Source of the DNA: an uncultured Clostridia bacterium
GTDB lineage: Bacteria > Bacillota > Clostridia > Christensenellales > UBA1242
Length of the DNA stretch: 14,731 bases
Reading direction: 5' to 3'
Assembly: GCA_937900575.1 (NCBI GenBank)
Contig: CALCEI010000186.1
Coordinates: forward strand, 1-14,731
The notes under the pieces were generated by a model. The model was not told where the DNA came from, did not search any database, and saw only the letters and a list, made by a program, of their open reading frames with translations. Made by a program: the position numbers and the translations under genes. Each line of letters begins with the position of its first letter. The stretch's first letter is position 1. Positions 13,181 to 14,731 of the stretch are shown piece by piece.

Positions 13181-14209
13181 TACTTAATAACTCCTGAAAG
13201 TTTATGGTTACGTATATCATCTACAGTTACATCTGCAAAGTAGTTTTGATTTGAGAAATGGTAGTTTGGAATGTAAATTTCCTTGCCAGCATCTGTTAAA
13301 CCAACTGCAATGCCATTTTCAAAGCGAATTAAGCAGTTGTAAGTTTTTCTAAACGTCTTTTTAAGTTGGTCTTTTTGAATTATTTTTTGCAATCTTAACA
13401 ATTTGTTTACGCGCACATTCTTAACTTCTTCTTCAATTTGATTTGGGAAAGTTGCAGCAGGTGTGCCTGTACGTTTTGAATACATGAATGCAAAAACTTG
13501 GTCGTACTTAACCCATTTTAGCAGACGCATTGTTTTGTTAAAGTCTTTTTCCGTTTCGCCAGGAAAACCAACAATAATATCTGTTGAAAGTGCAATGTTA
13601 GGTATGGCACGTTTAAGTTTCCAAATTATATACTTATATTCCAAAATGTTATAGTGCCTGTTCATTTTTTCCAAAATTGCACTGCTTCCAGATTGCACAG
13701 GCAAATGCAAGAATTTTGCAATTTTTGGTTCGTTTTTCATAACACGAATTATGTCATCTGTAAAATCTTTTGGGTGGGAAGTCATAAACTTAATTTTAAA
13801 GTCCCCTTCAATTCCACACAAATACGTAAGAAGGTTTGCAAAAGTGGTTGGCTCTTTAAGGTCCTTTCCATAGGAATTGACGTTTTGGCCAAGCAAAGTT
13901 ATATATTTATAACCTTGGTTTTGAACAAGGTCTTTAACTTCCTTATAAATGTCTTCAACAGGACGGCTTGTTTCTCTACCACGGACATGTGGAACTATGC
14001 AATAAGTACAGAATTTATCGCAACCATATATGATGTTGACATAGGCATTAATTTTGTCGTCCCTAACACATTTTGCACCGTCCATATCGCAGATTGGTGC
14101 ATCAACAATTTCGTAAATACGTTTTTTTGTTGTTTCCAATTTCTTTAAGTATTCACCAATTGCACTAATGTTGTGTGTACCAATTACAATATCAACATCG
14201 CCTCTTGCA
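13180..14209 (-). CDS. miaB: tRNA-2-methylthio-i6A37 synthase MiaB, N-terminus missing
   Basis: MiaB is a radical-SAM enzyme with two iron-sulfur clusters that adds a methylthio group to C2 of i6A37 made by MiaA. The core CxxxCxxC is in YGCDKFCTYCIVPHVRGRE (about 13,995-14,025). GFPGETEKDF and the C-terminal TRAM domain (from about QLKKTFRKTYNCLIRFENG) follow. Reading is clear up to RGDVDIVIGTHNISAIGEYL near 14,150-14,205, the end of the N-terminal UPF0004 domain. The rest of that domain, including its three cluster-binding Cys, is absent because the sequence changes character near 14,210. A TTG near 14,139 is only an internal codon and not a start. The open frame runs on to a TGA at 14,296, without recognisable MiaB residues. 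The gene leads the visible operon and overlaps mutS by one base. Identity is certain; completeness is broken by the junction. Confidence 0.92.
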
Positions 14210-14225
14210 TTTATTAGCTTGAGAC
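14205..14225. other. Junction between AT-rich core and GC-richer right flank
   Basis: MiaB homology stops here within its N-terminal domain, and GC rises from about one third to about one half in the following 120 bases. The next genes are unrelated to the mia-mut operon. As on the left, the break falls inside a conserved housekeeping gene, so chimeric assembly is the likeliest explanation. Confidence 0.68.
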
Positions 14226-14324
14226 CTTCCGCAAGCTGTCGAATCCGAATACATTTAATGCTGCCGACTGTCCGCCGTTTTTGCGTGGTTTCACATCATC
14301 ACGATCATTCAAGCGGAACTTCAT
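14214..14324 (-). other. Unidentified short frame in the right flank
   Basis: A minus-strand frame beginning ATG at 14,324 encodes MKFRLNDRDDVKPRKNGGQ, then SAALNVFGFDSLRKVSS, and stops in TAATAA at 14,214-14,216, which lies in or next to the junction. It has a charged, protein-like composition but no clear ribosome site. It may be the first 33 or so codons of a gene divergent from the acetyltransferase and cut by the junction, or chance. I do not recognise it. Confidence 0.25.
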
Positions 14325-14352
14325 CTTTTCAGAGTTGTGTTTTCATAAACAG

Positions 14353-14382
14353 TTGATTTAGTGACAATAATTGTAGTATAGT
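14353..14382 (+). promoter_or_regulatory. Promoter of the acetyltransferase, with a dyad in the spacer
   Basis: TTGATT (14,353-14,358), 18-nt spacer, TATAGT (14,377-14,382, 5 of 6). The spacer contains the perfect dyad ACAAT-A-ATTGT (14,364-14,374). A long spacer with a dyad between the hexamers is the layout used by MerR-type activators, so inducible expression is possible; this is inference. Confidence 0.5.
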
Positions 14383-14425
14383 GTTATCGAAATAAGACGA
14401 ATCGGAACCCACGGAGGTGTTTACA

Positions 14426-14731
14426 ATTAAAAACGGAACAATTCCAAATCCTAATACAATTCATCCGATTGTCGGATATGAAAAAGAAATCTATGTAAAA
14501 CCAACATTGACAAACCCCAATATTATTGTCGGAGATTTTACATACATTGCCGATACGGATTTTGAAAGTCATGTTACGCACTTCTATCCATGGAGCAAAG
14601 ATAAATTGATTATCGGCAAATTCTGTCAAATTGCCGAAGGCGTGGAATTTATGATGAACGATGCAAATCACCAAATGAATGCGGTTTCCACATTCCCTTT
14701 CTATACGTTAGAGGGTTGGGACATGGAGCCG
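14426..14731 (+). CDS. Vat/CatB-type xenobiotic acetyltransferase, N-terminal part
   Basis: First 102 codons of a left-handed beta-helix O-acetyltransferase of the XAT group, which includes streptogramin A acetyltransferases (Vat) and CatB chloramphenicol acetyltransferases. They inactivate the drug in the cytoplasm with acetyl-CoA. Visible landmarks: NPNIIVGDFTYI (30-41), HFYPWSKDKLIIGKFCQIAEGVEF with the first hexapeptide repeat (52-75) and MMNDANHQM with His82, the expected catalytic base, then STFPF. The reading frame has no ATG. GGAGG (14,413-14,417) lies 8 nt before an ATT codon at 14,426; starting there gives (M)KNGTIPNPNTIHPI and places the His at 82, as I remember for Vat(D). A GTG at 14,417 overlaps the GGAGG and is less likely. 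The C-terminal half is beyond the window. A drug-resistance role cannot be claimed, because many XAT proteins have other or unknown substrates. Confidence 0.82.
   Translation, partial: MKNGTIPNPNTIHPIVGYEKEIYVKPTLTNPNIIVGDFTYIADTDFESHVTHFYPWSKDKLIIGKFCQIAEGVEFMMNDANHQMNAVSTFPFYTLEGWDMEP

Overview
The bulk of this window (about 370 to 14,210) is an AT-rich stretch, about 30% GC where I sampled it, with tightly packed housekeeping genes, clear intrinsic terminators, AAGGAG-type ribosome sites and sigma-70/sigA-type promoters. Gene content and sequence style point to a low-GC Firmicute, probably an uncultured, Clostridia-like gut lineage; this placement is inference. Both ends carry sequence of a different character: 1 to about 366 and about 14,220 to 14,345 are near 45-50% GC, and each meets the core in the middle of a gene. 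I read both as junctions with foreign sequence, most likely assembly or amplification chimeras.

Layout. (1) 1-366, minus: an internal piece of a PutP-type sodium/proline symporter, joined in frame to (2) 367-1504, minus: the N-terminal part of an ABC-2 exporter permease. (3) 1519-2451 ABC ATPase and 2470-3723 a PadR-family regulator with a long acidic linker and four membrane helices. These three form one minus-strand operon (padR, ATPase, permease) behind a strong promoter with a palindrome over its -10. (4) 3884-4468 lexA, minus, with a consensus promoter covered by tandem SOS boxes. (5) 4737-5783 a single-chain Xer-type tyrosine recombinase, minus, apparently leaderless. (6) 5911-7197 serS, plus, divergent from the recombinase, with its own promoter and terminator. 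(7) 7241-7876, about 640 bases without a convincing protein gene but rich in promoters, hairpin repeats and long-range complementarity. (8) 7904-14,209, minus: the operon miaB(partial)-mutS-mutL-miaA, with 1-nt TAATG overlaps at miaB/mutS and mutL/miaA. (9) after the right-hand junction, an unidentified scrap and then, plus strand, the first 102 codons of a Vat/CatB-type xenobiotic acetyltransferase.

How the genes work together. MutS and MutL are the mismatch-repair core; MutL has an endonuclease-type motif, as in organisms without MutH. MiaA and MiaB act one after the other on A37 of tRNAs reading UNN codons, and all four genes are co-transcribed. LexA controls itself. PadR probably controls the exporter it is co-transcribed with; its membrane domain makes it the most unusual protein here. 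The most open question is the 7241-7876 region: a consensus promoter, a convergent intrinsic terminator, three copies of one hairpin motif and several 9-11 bp complementary segments suggest an undescribed structured RNA or a decayed element. No tRNA, rRNA, CRISPR array or intact mobile element was seen.
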